In this document: one piece after another, positions 19,716 to 28,502 of the stretch
Numbering within the stretch: the stretch's first letter is position 1
How the letters are laid out: every line of letters starts with the position of its first letter
NCBI GenBank assembly: GCA_038127535.1
Contig: JAYPHU010000009.1
Span: 1 to 64,000, forward strand
Reading direction: 5' to 3'
Length of the DNA stretch: 64,000 nucleotides
Source of the DNA: JAYPHU01 sp038127535
GTDB lineage: Bacteria > Pseudomonadota > Alphaproteobacteria > Rhodospirillales > UBA2165
Program-made: the position numbers and the translations under genes
The notes under the pieces: model-generated
Databases searched by the model: none
What the model saw: only the letters and a program-made list of their open reading frames with translations
What the model was told of the DNA's origin: nothing

Positions 19716-21347
19716 CTAAATAGACGCGGCTTGATCGCGTAGGATGAATTTTTGAATTTTTCCGGTAGACGTTTTCGGCAACGGACCGAAGACCACGTAC
19801 CGGGGACACTTGAAGTGCGCCAAATTGTCCCGGCAGAAATCAATGATCTCCTGCTCGGTGGTGCCGGCCTCCGGGTCTTTTAGCTCCACGAAAGCACACG
19901 GGGTTTCCCCCCATTTCTCATCCGCCTTGGCGACCACAGCCGCCGTCATCACATTGGGATGGCGGTAGAGCGCCCCCTCTACCTCAATCGATGAGATGTT
20001 CTCGCCACCGGAAATGATGATGTCCTTGGACCGGTCCTTTAGCTCGACATAGCCGTCCGGGTGCATGACCCCCAGATCGCCGCTGTGGAACCAGCCGCCG
20101 GCAAACGCTTCGTTCGTGGCGTCCGGGTTCTTCAGATAGCCCTTCATGACGTTATTGCCGCGGAACATTACTTCGCCGATGGTTTCCCCGTCGGCGGGCA
20201 CCGGGTCCATGGTTTCCGGATCGATCACGTTGAGCCCTTCGAGAACCGTATACTCCACGCCCTGGCGGGCCTTCACGGCCGCCTTGTCCACGGGGTCGAG
20301 CGCTTCCCAGTCGTCTTTCCAGGCGCAGAGCGTGGCCGGGCCGTAGGTCTCCGTCAGGCCATAGACGTGTGTGACATGAAAGCCGGCCTCTTCCATCCCT
20401 TGCAGAACGGCGGGCGGCGGCGCGGCGCCGGCGGTCATCACGTCGATGCGGTGGGAGAAGTCTCTCTTCTCTTCGGCCTTGGCGTTGACGATCATGCCCA
20501 GCACGATGGGCGCGCCGCAGAGATGATCCACACCGTGTTCTTCGATCGCCTGATAGATCGCGCCCCCGGAGACCGCGCGCAGGCAGATATTGGTCCCTGC
20601 CATGGCGGCGATGGCCCAAGGAAAGCACCAGCCATTGCAGTGGAACATGGGTAGGGTCCAGAGATAGACCGGATGGTGGGTCATATTCCAGGCCAGCACA
20701 TCGCCGACCGCGTTCAGGTAGGCCCCCCTGTGGTGGTAGACCACGCCCTTGGGGTTACCCGTGGTGCCGGAAGTATAATTGAGTGAGATCGCGTCCCATT
20801 CGCTGGCCGGCAATTCCCAGTCATGATCGGGATCACCCTCGGCGATTAGCGCCTCGTAGTCGCACTCGCCGATCCGTTCCCCGATCTCACACAGCACATC
20901 ATCAATATCTATGACGATTGGATCAGCGGTAGCGATCTCCAAGGCGGCTTTCATGGTGTCGGAAAATTCCCCGTCGGTGATCACGGCCTTTGCCTCGCCA
21001 TGATCCAGGATGAAGGCGATGGCGGCGGCATCAAGGCGCACATTCAGCGTGTTCAGTACCGCGCCGGTCATCGGCACGCCGAAATGGGCTTCGTACATTT
21101 CAGGGGTGTTGGCGGCCATCAAGGCGACTGTGTCGCCTTTTGTGATGCCCCGCTGGGCGAGCGCCGAGGCCAGTTGGCGGGAACGCGCATAGGTCTCCGC
21201 CCAGGTATAGCGCCGGTCCCCGTGCACGACCGAGAGCCGCTCCGGAAACACCTTGGCGGTCCGGGCGATAAAACTAAGCGGTGAGAGGGGCGTATAATTC
21301 GCCGGGTTCTGATCCAGCCCGGTTTCGTAGATGGTGCCGTCAACCAT
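19716..21347 (-). CDS. Acyl-CoA synthetase, DmdB/medium-chain type
   Basis: A 543-residue ANL ligase. The P-loop is NYTSGTTGNPKGV (about 192-204), with MFHCNGWCFPW (about 236-246), YGLTETYGP (about 333-341), GWFHSGDLGV (about 420-429), DRSKDIIISGGENIS (about 440-454) and the catalytic Lys in KTSTGKIQK (about 525-533). The HCNGWCFPW signature and the overall layout match the DmdB-like and medium-chain acyl-CoA ligase group, which includes 3-methylmercaptopropionate-CoA ligase. That substrate is possible but cannot be assigned without dmdC/dmdD neighbours, which are absent here. It is convergent with the short YdcH-like gene. Confidence 0.88.
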   Translation of the reverse strand: MVDGTIYETGLDQNPANYTPLSPLSFIARTAKVFPERLSVVHGDRRYTWAETYARSRQLASALAQRGITKGDTVALMAANTPEMYEAHFGVPMTGAVLNTLNVRLDAAAIAFILDHGEAKAVITDGEFSDTMKAALEIATADPIVIDIDDVLCEIGERIGECDYEALIAEGDPDHDWELPASEWDAISLNYTSGTTGNPKGVVYHHRGAYLNAVGDVLAWNMTHHPVYLWTLPMFHCNGWCFPWAIAAMAGTNICLRAVSGGAIYQAIEEHGVDHLCGAPIVLGMIVNAKAEEKRDFSHRIDVMTAGAAPPPAVLQGMEEAGFHVTHVYGLTETYGPATLCAWKDDWEALDPVDKAAVKARQGVEYTVLEGLNVIDPETMDPVPADGETIGEVMFRGNNVMKGYLKNPDATNEAFAGGWFHSGDLGVMHPDGYVELKDRSKDIIISGGENISSIEVEGALYRHPNVMTAAVVAKADEKWGETPCAFVELKDPEAGTTEQEIIDFCRDNLAHFKCPRYVVFGPLPKTSTGKIQKFILRDQAASI

Positions 21348-21416
21348 GACCGTTCTTCCTTTGAGCCGATGGTTATGAGGTCCTCCGGGTCCAGGCCGGG
21401 CCGGGTTGCGGCTGCC

Positions 21417-22133
21417 TTAACTGTCGCTGGAGGGCGTGGTGGGCGAGGGGCCGAACACATCCGCCGCTGTGGGCGCCGGTTCCTCTTCCTTGGGCGCCGG
21501 GGCTTTGGGCGGCATATCTCCCCAGGGAGGCGCCGGCTCGGCCGGGGCCGCGGGCGCTGCTTCCGGCTCGGGCATGGGCTCCGCCGCAGGGGCGGGTGCG
21601 CGGTCGGTGCCGGCGCGGGCGCGGGCCAGAGCCACGACCTTTTCCAGATCCTGGGCATTGCACAGACCCAGATAGACCGGGCTCTGCGGCTTGATGTTCG
21701 GCGTGTTGCGGTGGGTCTTGTCGCGCACCGCATTGATGGTCGGCTTGGTGGTGCCGATCAGGCGGCTGATTTGCGCGTCACTGACTTCCGGGTAGGTGCG
21801 CAGCAGCCAGGCGATGGCGTCGGGCCGGTCCTGACGTTTGGAAATCGGCGTATAGCGCGCACCTTTCTGCCGGGCCTTGGGCAGCGGCACGGACGGCTTG
21901 GAAATTTCCAGCCGTGCCGCCGGGTCCGCCTCACAGCGGGCGACTTCTTCCTTGGAAAGCTGGCCATTGGACGTCGGGTCCAGGCCCTGCATGCCGGGCG
22001 CGACTTCGCCGTCGGCGATGGCCTGAACCTCCAACGCGTGGAGACCACAGAATTCCGAAATCTGATCAAATGTAAGAGCCGTGTTGTCGACCAACCAAAC
22101 GGCGGTCGCCTTTGGCATAAGTGGTTGTGCCAT
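21417..22133 (-). CDS. DUF1013-family regulator (TrcR-like)
   Basis: A 238-residue protein of the alphaproteobacterial DUF1013 family, which has been named as the cell-cycle transcriptional regulator TrcR. I use the name with moderate confidence. Residues 1-160 form the conserved domain (PKATAVWLVDNTALTF, ISEFCGLHALEVQAIADGE, and a helix-turn-helix-like VSDAQISRLIGTTKPTINAVRD at about 114-135). Residues from about 178 are a low-complexity Pro/Ala/Glu tail. It lies downstream of a divergent quinone oxidoreductase and upstream of an acyl-CoA ligase on the same strand. Confidence 0.83.
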   Translation of the reverse strand: MAQPLMPKATAVWLVDNTALTFDQISEFCGLHALEVQAIADGEVAPGMQGLDPTSNGQLSKEEVARCEADPAARLEISKPSVPLPKARQKGARYTPISKRQDRPDAIAWLLRTYPEVSDAQISRLIGTTKPTINAVRDKTHRNTPNIKPQSPVYLGLCNAQDLEKVVALARARAGTDRAPAPAAEPMPEPEAAPAAPAEPAPPWGDMPPKAPAPKEEEPAPTAADVFGPSPTTPSSDS

Positions 22134-22222
22134 CTCTTCTTTTCCCTAATTTCCTTGAGAAAGTTCAGCGGGCGCCATAACCCTGAATCTGGCGCAACTT
22201 ATACCCCTGGCCGGGTTTGGCG

Positions 22223-23221
22223 TCAAACTGTCAGCACCACTTTCCCGATATGGTTTCCTTCCTCCAGGATGCGGTGGCTTTCCGGGGCTTCGGCCAACGG
22301 CACGGTGGCGTGGATGATCGGCTTGATCTTGCCGTCCTCGAACAGAGGCCAGACCCATTCCTGCAGCGCCCGGGCGATCTTGCCTTTGAACTCGACAGGG
22401 CGTACACGAAGGGTGGAGCCGGTGATGGTCTGCCGCTTGACCAGCAGGGACGCCATATTGATCTCGCCGGTGCGGCCACCCAACAGCGCGATCAGGCAGA
22501 TACGTCCGTCCTCGGCCAGGCAGGCGATATCCCGATTGACGTAATCACCGGCCACCATATCCAGGATCACATCCGCGCCTTTGTCGTCGGTGAACTTCTT
22601 GACCTCTTCGACGAAGTCCTGGGTCTTGTAATTGATGGCGAGCTTGGCCCCCAGATCAAGGCAGGCCTGTGCCTTTTCCTCGCTGCCGACGGTGACAATG
22701 ACGTCACTGCCCAGGTTGGACGCGATCATCACGGCGGTGGTGCCGATGCCGCTGGACCCGCCATGGACCAGCAGGGTTTCTTCGGGTTTAAGAACACACC
22801 GGTCGTAGACATTGGTCCAGACGGTGAAAAACGTCTCCGGAATGGCGGCCGCCTCGACCATGGAAAAGCCTTTGGGCACGGGCAGGACCTGTGGCGCAGG
22901 CGCGACGCAATATTCCGCATAGCCGCCGCCGGCCACAAGCGCGGTGACCTCGTCGCCTTCCTTCCAATCGCCGGCATTGTCGCCCACCATGACAACGGTG
23001 CCGGCCACTTCCAGACCGGGAATGTCGGTGACGCCCTTGGGCGGGGGGTAGTTGCCCAGCCGCTGGACGATGTCCGGGCGGTTGACGCCGGCCGCGTCGA
23101 CCTTGATCAGAACTTCGCCTTCCTTGGGGCCGGGCACCGGGCGTTCGGTGACTTTGAGCGCGTCCGGGTCTCCCGGTTCCGGGATGTGGATGCAGGTCAT
23201 GGTCTGGGGGATATCGGACAT
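22223..23221 (-). CDS. NAD(P)H quinone oxidoreductase-like protein (MDR/PIG3 type)
   Basis: A 332-residue medium-chain dehydrogenase without the structural zinc cysteines. The motifs are AAGVNRPDIVQRLGNYPPP (about 43-61), PGLEVAGTV (about 68-76) and the nucleotide loop LLVHGGSSGIGTTA (about 146-159). The pattern is that of zinc-free quinone oxidoreductases of the PIG3 group, which reduce quinones or enones with NADPH. The ATG at 23221 is divergent from the DUF1192 gene. The physiological substrate is unknown. Confidence 0.9.
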   Translation of the reverse strand: MSDIPQTMTCIHIPEPGDPDALKVTERPVPGPKEGEVLIKVDAAGVNRPDIVQRLGNYPPPKGVTDIPGLEVAGTVVMVGDNAGDWKEGDEVTALVAGGGYAEYCVAPAPQVLPVPKGFSMVEAAAIPETFFTVWTNVYDRCVLKPEETLLVHGGSSGIGTTAVMIASNLGSDVIVTVGSEEKAQACLDLGAKLAINYKTQDFVEEVKKFTDDKGADVILDMVAGDYVNRDIACLAEDGRICLIALLGGRTGEINMASLLVKRQTITGSTLRVRPVEFKGKIARALQEWVWPLFEDGKIKPIIHATVPLAEAPESHRILEEGNHIGKVVLTV

Positions 23222-23314
23222 GGAAAACTCCGGTGCTGATCACTTGGCGTAGGTTTGCGCTGTGTTTAATATGTTGGACACAAAGGGTAAAGCCACGACG
23301 CCGGGGAGGCCGCT

Positions 23315-23500
23315 ATGGATATCGAAGAGCTGGAGCCGCGAAAGCAAAAGCCGGAGCCCAAGAACCTGGAGGTTATGTCCATCGAGGCCCTCAACGAATA
23401 TATCGAGGAGCTAGAGGCTGAAATCGCCCGGGTGAAAGCGGAAATCGTCCTGAAGGAAAAGGCCCGGGAAGGAGCTGAATCGGTTTTCAAGAAGTTCTGA
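23315..23500 (+). CDS. DUF1192 family small protein
   Basis: A 61-residue protein with an acidic start (MDIEELEPRK), the conserved LEVMSIEALNEYIEELEAEI core (about 23-42) and a charged helical tail. DUF1192 is a small alphaproteobacterial family of unknown function, often near quinone oxidoreductase genes, as here (divergent with 22223-23221). Confidence 0.85.
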   Translation: MDIEELEPRKQKPEPKNLEVMSIEALNEYIEELEAEIARVKAEIVLKEKAREGAESVFKKF

Positions 23501-23539
23501 TCAGGCCTTGAAACGGTTGGTTTGCCTACACGAATTCCA

Positions 23540-23554
23540 TTAAGTCATTGTTAA
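23540..23554. promoter_or_regulatory. CtrA-like box (TTAA-N7-TTAA)
   Basis: TTAAGTCATTGTTAA is an exact match to the full CtrA recognition pattern TTAA-N7-TTAA known in alphaproteobacteria. It lies 40 bp after DUF1192 and about 85 bp before a strong terminator. It could drive a short RNA or the downstream hydrolase-like gene. An exact match can arise by chance in an AT-rich patch. Confidence 0.4.
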
Positions 23555-23641
23555 TCCTACATGTTTAGAGTTATGGGTGATCGATGAGATCGGATGGCCT
23601 TTATGGCTGTCCGTCCTCTTTGACGCCTCCCTGTTAACTCG

Positions 23642-23673
23642 CGCCGCTCCAGCGATGGAGCGGCGTCTTTTTT
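23642..23673 (+). terminator. Strong Rho-independent terminator
   Basis: CGCCGCTCC pairs perfectly with GGAGCGGCG across a 6-base loop, followed by TCTTTTTT. It stands 140 bp beyond the DUF1192 stop. It ends either that transcript or a separate short RNA starting after the CtrA-like box. Confidence 0.9.
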
Positions 23674-23741
23674 AAGACCCCCCCTGATCTCGGTTTGCGG
23701 ATTTGGACCGCGCGTATCAAAATACCGGGCAGGAGGATGCA

Positions 23742-24551
23742 TTGGCCAAGATCAACGTCAACGGCTGGGATTTTGATTACACCCTGACCGGCGAGGGGCC
23801 GGATATCGTCTTTATTCACGGCGAAATCCACGGCTCCGCCTATTTCGAGCGTCAGGTTGCCGAATTTTCCAAGACCTACCGCTGCCTGACCTATAACCGC
23901 CGCGGTCACAAGGGCACCGGCGCGCCCGAGTACGGCTATTCCCTGGAGAATCAGCGCCGGGACCTGGAAGGGCTGATCGACGCGTTGGGGATCAAGAACC
24001 CGATCCTCGTCGCGGTAGCCTTCGGCGCGACCATCGCCGCCGATTATGCCATCAATCACCCCGATAAGGTCCGGGGCATCGTGCTGGTGGCCTGGAGCGA
24101 GCTGCACGACGCCCGGAAGTACTTCGACCGCTGGGCCTACGCCAGCGAGCAAGTGGTCGCGGCCTATGAACACGGCGGCCGGGAGGGGATGCTGGACTAC
24201 CTCCGCCGGGAGGCCGGGCACAGCATTTACTTCGTGATCAATGCGGACTCGCCGATCCGGGAAGAATGCATTCAGTGGTTCGGCTGCCATCCGATTGAGG
24301 AATACAAGCGCGGCATGCTGGAGTTCGCTTTATCGGTGCCGGACCTCATCGCGCCGTTTTCCGCATTGGAGACGCCCGTGCTGGGCATTTGCGGCAGCGA
24401 GGACCCGTTCCCGGATGAACCGGAACGGCTGGCGGGCATGAAAAATTTCCGGGAAGACCCGCCGATTGACGGCGCCGGGCGCTTCGTCCAGTGGGAGCGG
24501 GCCGAGGAATTTAACGCCAAGCTCCGCGCGTTCTTTGAAGAGCTGGCTTAA
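23742..24551 (+). CDS. Alpha/beta-hydrolase-fold protein with degenerate catalytic triad
   Basis: A 269-residue alpha/beta-hydrolase fold. I place the start at TTG 23742, 6 bp after AGGAGG; an upstream TTG at 23703 lacks a ribosome site. The oxyanion segment IVFIHGEIHGS (about 20-30) and the acidic residue in GSEDPF are present. The nucleophile elbow, however, reads VAVAFGA where GxSxG is expected, so the Ser is replaced by Ala. The usual terminal GxGHxxxxE reads GAGRFVQWE, so the His is Arg. Classical hydrolysis is therefore unlikely. It may bind a ligand, act as a decarboxylase or lyase-type variant, or scaffold. It lies 14 bp before the cyclase-family gene and opposite the TRAP transporter. 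Confidence 0.82.
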   Translation: MAKINVNGWDFDYTLTGEGPDIVFIHGEIHGSAYFERQVAEFSKTYRCLTYNRRGHKGTGAPEYGYSLENQRRDLEGLIDALGIKNPILVAVAFGATIAADYAINHPDKVRGIVLVAWSELHDARKYFDRWAYASEQVVAAYEHGGREGMLDYLRREAGHSIYFVINADSPIREECIQWFGCHPIEEYKRGMLEFALSVPDLIAPFSALETPVLGICGSEDPFPDEPERLAGMKNFREDPPIDGAGRFVQWERAEEFNAKLRAFFEELA

Positions 24552-24565
24552 ACAGAGGACCAACT

Positions 24566-25309
24566 ATGCGTATCGTCGATCTGAGTTTGCCTATCACCTC
24601 CAACATGGCCGGCCTGCCGGGCATTCCGGCTTACGAGGCCAATCCCAGCCGGTGTACGCCGCTGTCGGTTATGAGCGACGCCCAGGCGGCAAGCTTAAAG
24701 AGTAAAGGCGTGGCGGTGCCGGATGAGCCCGAGATGTCCAACCACATGCTCAGCAAGCTGGAGATCACCACCCATCTTGGCACCCATATCGATGCGCCGG
24801 TGCACATGCTGGAGGACACCTGGTCCATTGATGAGGTGCCGCTGGAAAGTCTTGTAAAGCCGGGCCGGGTTATCCCGCTGACCGATATTCCGCCGGGCGG
24901 CATGGTCACCGCCGAGGCGATCCTCGCGACCGGTGTCGATTTCGACGACAGCGTAATCCCGATCCTGCACACGGGCTGGACAGAAAAGACCTGGGGCACG
25001 CCGGAGTTTTGGGACAACACGGTCTATATGCACCGGGATACGGCGGAGCTGGTGGCGGAGCGCAATGTCAGTGCGGTGGCCATCGATTTCTTCCCGGAAT
25101 TCCCGTTCTGGCGCAGCGACGTGGAACGGCCCGACGGCCAGCCTGCCGGCTATAACCACAAGGTGCTGTTGGGCAATAAGACCATCATCATCCAGATGGT
25201 GACCAATGTAGGCGCCATCGGCGCGGACGGCTTTACCCTGTCCGCCGTGCCGTTGCGGCTGCAGGGGCTGGACGGTTCGCCAGCCCGGGTGTTTGCCGCA
25301 ATCCCTTAG
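24566..25309 (+). CDS. Cyclase-family metal hydrolase (kynurenine formamidase-like)
   Basis: A 247-residue member of the cyclase/KynB family. The metal-binding motif HLGTHIDAPVH is at about 71-81 (HxGTHxDxPxH), and the later conserved DFFPEFPFW region follows at about 174-182. Family members open or close amide, ester or lactone bonds, such as in kynurenine formamidase or isatin hydrolase. It is paired with the degenerate hydrolase upstream, and its stop overlaps by 4 bp the stop of the convergent TRAP large permease. This suggests the TRAP system imports its substrate or a related acid. Confidence 0.88.
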   Translation: MRIVDLSLPITSNMAGLPGIPAYEANPSRCTPLSVMSDAQAASLKSKGVAVPDEPEMSNHMLSKLEITTHLGTHIDAPVHMLEDTWSIDEVPLESLVKPGRVIPLTDIPPGGMVTAEAILATGVDFDDSVIPILHTGWTEKTWGTPEFWDNTVYMHRDTAELVAERNVSAVAIDFFPEFPFWRSDVERPDGQPAGYNHKVLLGNKTIIIQMVTNVGAIGADGFTLSAVPLRLQGLDGSPARVFAAIP

Positions 25310-26634
25310 AAACTCGGCATGATCGACGGCAGGCCGATGGCCAAGGCCGGTATCAGGAAGATCAATCCCAGGATCACCAGATCGGCGATCACAAAGGGAA
25401 TCACGCCGACGAAGATCTTGGAGAGGTCTACATCCGGGATCACGGATTTGACCGTGAACACGTTGATGCCGATGGGCGGCGTAATCAGCCCCAGCTCCAC
25501 CACGATGATCACCACGATGCCGAACCAGATCAGGTACATGTCCGGATCCAGGCCGGACAGTTCCGCCACGCCCTCCAGGGACGGCAGGAACACCGGAATG
25601 ATCAGCAGCAGGATGCCGATGCTTTCGAAGATCATACCCAAGATCACGCAGATGGCGCAGATCATCAGGGGCAGGCCCCAGGGGCCAAGTTCGAAACTGT
25701 CGGTGAAGTCGACCAGCTCGCTGGAGAGACCGGCGAAGTTCAAGAACTGACCAAAGATCAGTGCCGCGCCGCCAATGATGAAAATCCGCGCGGAGACAAT
25801 GACCGCGTCGCTGAACACCTCGATGTTTTCCTTGATGCTCCACATCCGGCCGCGGGAGAGCGCAAAAATAAACGCGCCGACGCAGCCGACGGCGCCCGCT
25901 TCCGTCGGGGTAAAGACGCCGAGATAGATTCCGCCCAGGACCAGACCGAACAGCACGATGATTGGCCAAGTTTTGCCCAGCGTGCGCCGCTTCTCCGCCC
26001 AGTCTACGGCTTCACCCGGCGGGCCCAGTTCCGGGTTGAAAGACACCCGGACGTAAATCGCCGCGAGATAGGACAAGGTCAAGAGGATGCCGGGCACCAC
26101 GCCGGCGATGAACAGCGTGCCGATATTGGTCTCGGTCACGATGCCGTAAATGATCATGGGCACGCTGGGCGGGATCATGATGCCTAAGGTGCCGCCCGCG
26201 GCCAATGTGCCTGACGCGAGCGAGTCCATGTATTTATATTTGCGCATGGGCGGCATGGCGACCCGGGACATGGTGGCCGCCGTCGCCAGGGAGCTGCCGC
26301 TGACGGCCGAGAACCCGGCGCAGGACAGTACGGTCGCCATTGCGAGGCCGCCTCGGTACTTGCCGACCCAGGCATAGCCTGCCTCGTACAATTCGTCCGA
26401 GATATTCGCTCGCTGGATCAATGTCCCCATCAAGATAAACAGGGGAATGACCGAGAGGCCGAACAGGGTGGCGAAGTCGAATATTTCCTGGCCCGACAGA
26501 ATGATCGCGCCGTTAATGTCACCCCGGATGTACCAAAAGCCGACGAAACCGACCGCCAGGGTTGCGAAGGCGAGGGGGATGCCGAGGAAGCTGAGGCCAA
26601 GGATCGCGGCAAAGCCGACGAGAGATTCAAACAT
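25306..26634 (-). CDS. dctM: TRAP transporter large permease (DctM)
   Basis: The ion-coupled membrane subunit of a tripartite ATP-independent periplasmic transporter. It has 442 residues and about twelve hydrophobic segments. Typical DctM stretches are visible, such as SGSSLATAATMSRVAMPPM (about 115-133), GGTLGIMIPPSVPMIIYGI (about 152-170) and the C-terminal GLITPPIGINVFTVKS. It is 12 bp downstream of the small permease and translated with it. Substrate is usually an organic acid. Confidence 0.95.
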   Translation of the reverse strand: MFESLVGFAAILGLSFLGIPLAFATLAVGFVGFWYIRGDINGAIILSGQEIFDFATLFGLSVIPLFILMGTLIQRANISDELYEAGYAWVGKYRGGLAMATVLSCAGFSAVSGSSLATAATMSRVAMPPMRKYKYMDSLASGTLAAGGTLGIMIPPSVPMIIYGIVTETNIGTLFIAGVVPGILLTLSYLAAIYVRVSFNPELGPPGEAVDWAEKRRTLGKTWPIIVLFGLVLGGIYLGVFTPTEAGAVGCVGAFIFALSRGRMWSIKENIEVFSDAVIVSARIFIIGGAALIFGQFLNFAGLSSELVDFTDSFELGPWGLPLMICAICVILGMIFESIGILLLIIPVFLPSLEGVAELSGLDPDMYLIWFGIVVIIVVELGLITPPIGINVFTVKSVIPDVDLSKIFVGVIPFVIADLVILGLIFLIPALAIGLPSIMPSF

Positions 26635-26645
26635 TAGACGCCTCC

Positions 26646-27143
26646 CTATTCATCGAACTTTGACGCGCCTTCGCCGTGGCCGAGCAGTTTTTTCTTGAGG
26701 GAGCGGATACACATCAGCACCGCAAAGAAACAGAGAACGGAAGCCAGACTGCCGAGCCACCACCAATTCCAGTGGCGGATTTCCGTGTCATTGCCCTGCT
26801 CGTACATGAAGAAGGTATAGTTGGTGATCAGATAGGCGACCGCAATGATGCCCAGCAAGTTCGTCGATAGGCTGAGGAATTTGTAGAAGCCCGGAATGGT
26901 GCGGAGGAAGAACGGTTCCAGCAAGGTCACCACGATGTGGGAGCGTTCGCCGGAAACGATGACCAGTCCGCAGAAGACGACAGTGCCCAGCAGGAACTCA
27001 GTCATCTCGTTGCTGCCCAGGATCGGTTCCCCAATCCAATAGCGCAGGTTCACATCGACGAAGGTCAAAATCATCATGGTGGCCAGGGCGATGGTCGCCA
27101 GCCATTTGACGTATTTATGGATGATGTCCGTTAAGCCTACCAT
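26646..27143 (-). CDS. dctQ: TRAP transporter small permease (DctQ)
   Basis: The small membrane subunit of the TRAP system, with 165 residues. Four hydrophobic segments are visible, and the conserved DVNLRYWIGEPILGSNEMTEF motif region falls at about 29-49. It pairs with DctM to make the permease and lies between the binding-protein gene and dctM. Confidence 0.93.
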   Translation of the reverse strand: MVGLTDIIHKYVKWLATIALATMMILTFVDVNLRYWIGEPILGSNEMTEFLLGTVVFCGLVIVSGERSHIVVTLLEPFFLRTIPGFYKFLSLSTNLLGIIAVAYLITNYTFFMYEQGNDTEIRHWNWWWLGSLASVLCFFAVLMCIRSLKKKLLGHGEGASKFDE

Positions 27144-27179
27144 GTCGCCGTCCCCTCAGACGGTTGAGCCTGACTGTAG

Positions 27180-27261
27180 ATTAAAAGACAGCACCGGAAA
27201 GTAAACCTAACCGGTGCCGTCCTCAATTATGCGGTGGAACCCGAATAGCGTGCCGGGTTCC
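27180..27261 (-). terminator. Attenuator-type hairpins between dctP and dctQ
   Basis: Two inverted repeats on the minus strand lie between dctP and dctQ. The first is an 8-bp GGAACCCG/CGGGTTCC stem at 27236-27261. The second is a GCACCGG/CCGGTGC stem at 27191-27217, followed by a T-rich tract (CTGTCTTTT). This gives partial termination after dctP. Such arrangements let the binding protein be made in excess over the permease. Confidence 0.65.
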
Positions 27262-27269
27262 TAAAGTGC

Positions 27270-28304
27270 TTACATGCCAGCGACAGCTTTGTCGTAGTCA
27301 GCCAGCACAGCCTTGCCGTCCACACCAATCTTGGCAGCGCGGGCGATCCAGGCTTCGACCTGTTTGGAAGCGGCCTTTTGCAGGGCGGCTTCGAACGCCG
27401 GGTCGGCCTTGTGCGCCTTCATGCCGGCCTTGGCGAGTCTCTTTTCTGCAATGACTTCGAAATCATCACCGTCTTTGCCGATCCGTTTGGCAATTTTGGC
27501 GCCGGACACGGACGTGATCTGCTGCTTCACGTTGCCGGGCAGTGCGTCCCATTTCTGCTTGTTCACCATCCACTGGAAGGAAGGCATCATGATGGAGCGG
27601 CTGGTAAACGTACCGTGTTTCGGGAACGTAATACCGGCGAAGTTAATGATACCGGCGCGGGTCGTCCCGATCAGGCCCTGAACAACCTTGGTCTGGGTGA
27701 ACTCAGCCATACGTGCGGCCGGACCGGACACGTGATTGATGCCCATGGCCTTCATGGTGCGGGAAGACGTGCCGGCCAGAGCCCAGAGCTTCTGGCTCTT
27801 CAAATCCTCGACGGAGTTGATCGGCTTGTCCTGCGCCGTAAAGAAGTGCACGCCGGGGAACTGGAACTGCGCCAGAACATGCACATTGTCGTCGGCAAAT
27901 TCGTTCTTGCCGGCGAAGTGCTTGTTCCAGGTTTCCCAGAACGCGACGGAACCCTGAGTGCCGGTGCCTTTGTTGATGAACGGCAGGATGCCGAAACCGG
28001 GGCCGACCGCGCGCTTGGCGGTAAAGGCGTGGAAGATAAAGGCGCAGTCATAGGTGCCGGCGGCGATGCCGTCGATCTGCTTGGGCGGCGGGGCGGCGTT
28101 AGCCGGCAGGAAGCGCGGCTTCACGGCGCCGTTGGTCGCCTTGGCGACATCTTTGCCCCAGGCTTTGAGGCCTTTATTCACAAAGTGCTTCGGGCCCGTA
28201 AAGACATTGCAGACCCAGTTTTCGGCGGCGTGGCCGGTGTTGGCGCTGGCGGCCAAGACGACCACAGCACCGGCGGCGACAGCCGTAATTTTTGACTTGA
28301 GCAT
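27270..28304 (-). CDS. dctP: TRAP transporter periplasmic substrate-binding protein (DctP)
   Basis: A 344-residue exported protein with a signal peptide (MLKSKITAVAAGAVVVLAAS, cleavage about residue 26 after GHA). The mature part has the DctP fold features KAWGKDVAKATNGAVK, PPPKQIDGIAAGTYDCAF and the helix-rich C terminus. It is first in the dctP-dctQ-dctM order on the minus strand. The substrate is unknown, although the divergent-converging hydrolase pair suggests a carboxylate or amide. Confidence 0.94.
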   Translation of the reverse strand: MLKSKITAVAAGAVVVLAASANTGHAAENWVCNVFTGPKHFVNKGLKAWGKDVAKATNGAVKPRFLPANAAPPPKQIDGIAAGTYDCAFIFHAFTAKRAVGPGFGILPFINKGTGTQGSVAFWETWNKHFAGKNEFADDNVHVLAQFQFPGVHFFTAQDKPINSVEDLKSQKLWALAGTSSRTMKAMGINHVSGPAARMAEFTQTKVVQGLIGTTRAGIINFAGITFPKHGTFTSRSIMMPSFQWMVNKQKWDALPGNVKQQITSVSGAKIAKRIGKDGDDFEVIAEKRLAKAGMKAHKADPAFEAALQKAASKQVEAWIARAAKIGVDGKAVLADYDKAVAGM

Positions 28305-28502
28305 AGGCGAATTCCTCCGTTGAAATGCTGTTGTAAGTTATTGAAATACGCGGTTGTCGAAATGTAGCGCATGCCGGGTGATGCGAGCAAGTTGCCTCGA
28401 AATTTATTTCATTCTGCGGAAATCATGAATCCGGCTGGGATATAGCGTGCCGTCGGGATAGTATTGCTTCCAATTGCTCAAGTTGTAGTGCCGAGGTGCA
28501 AC

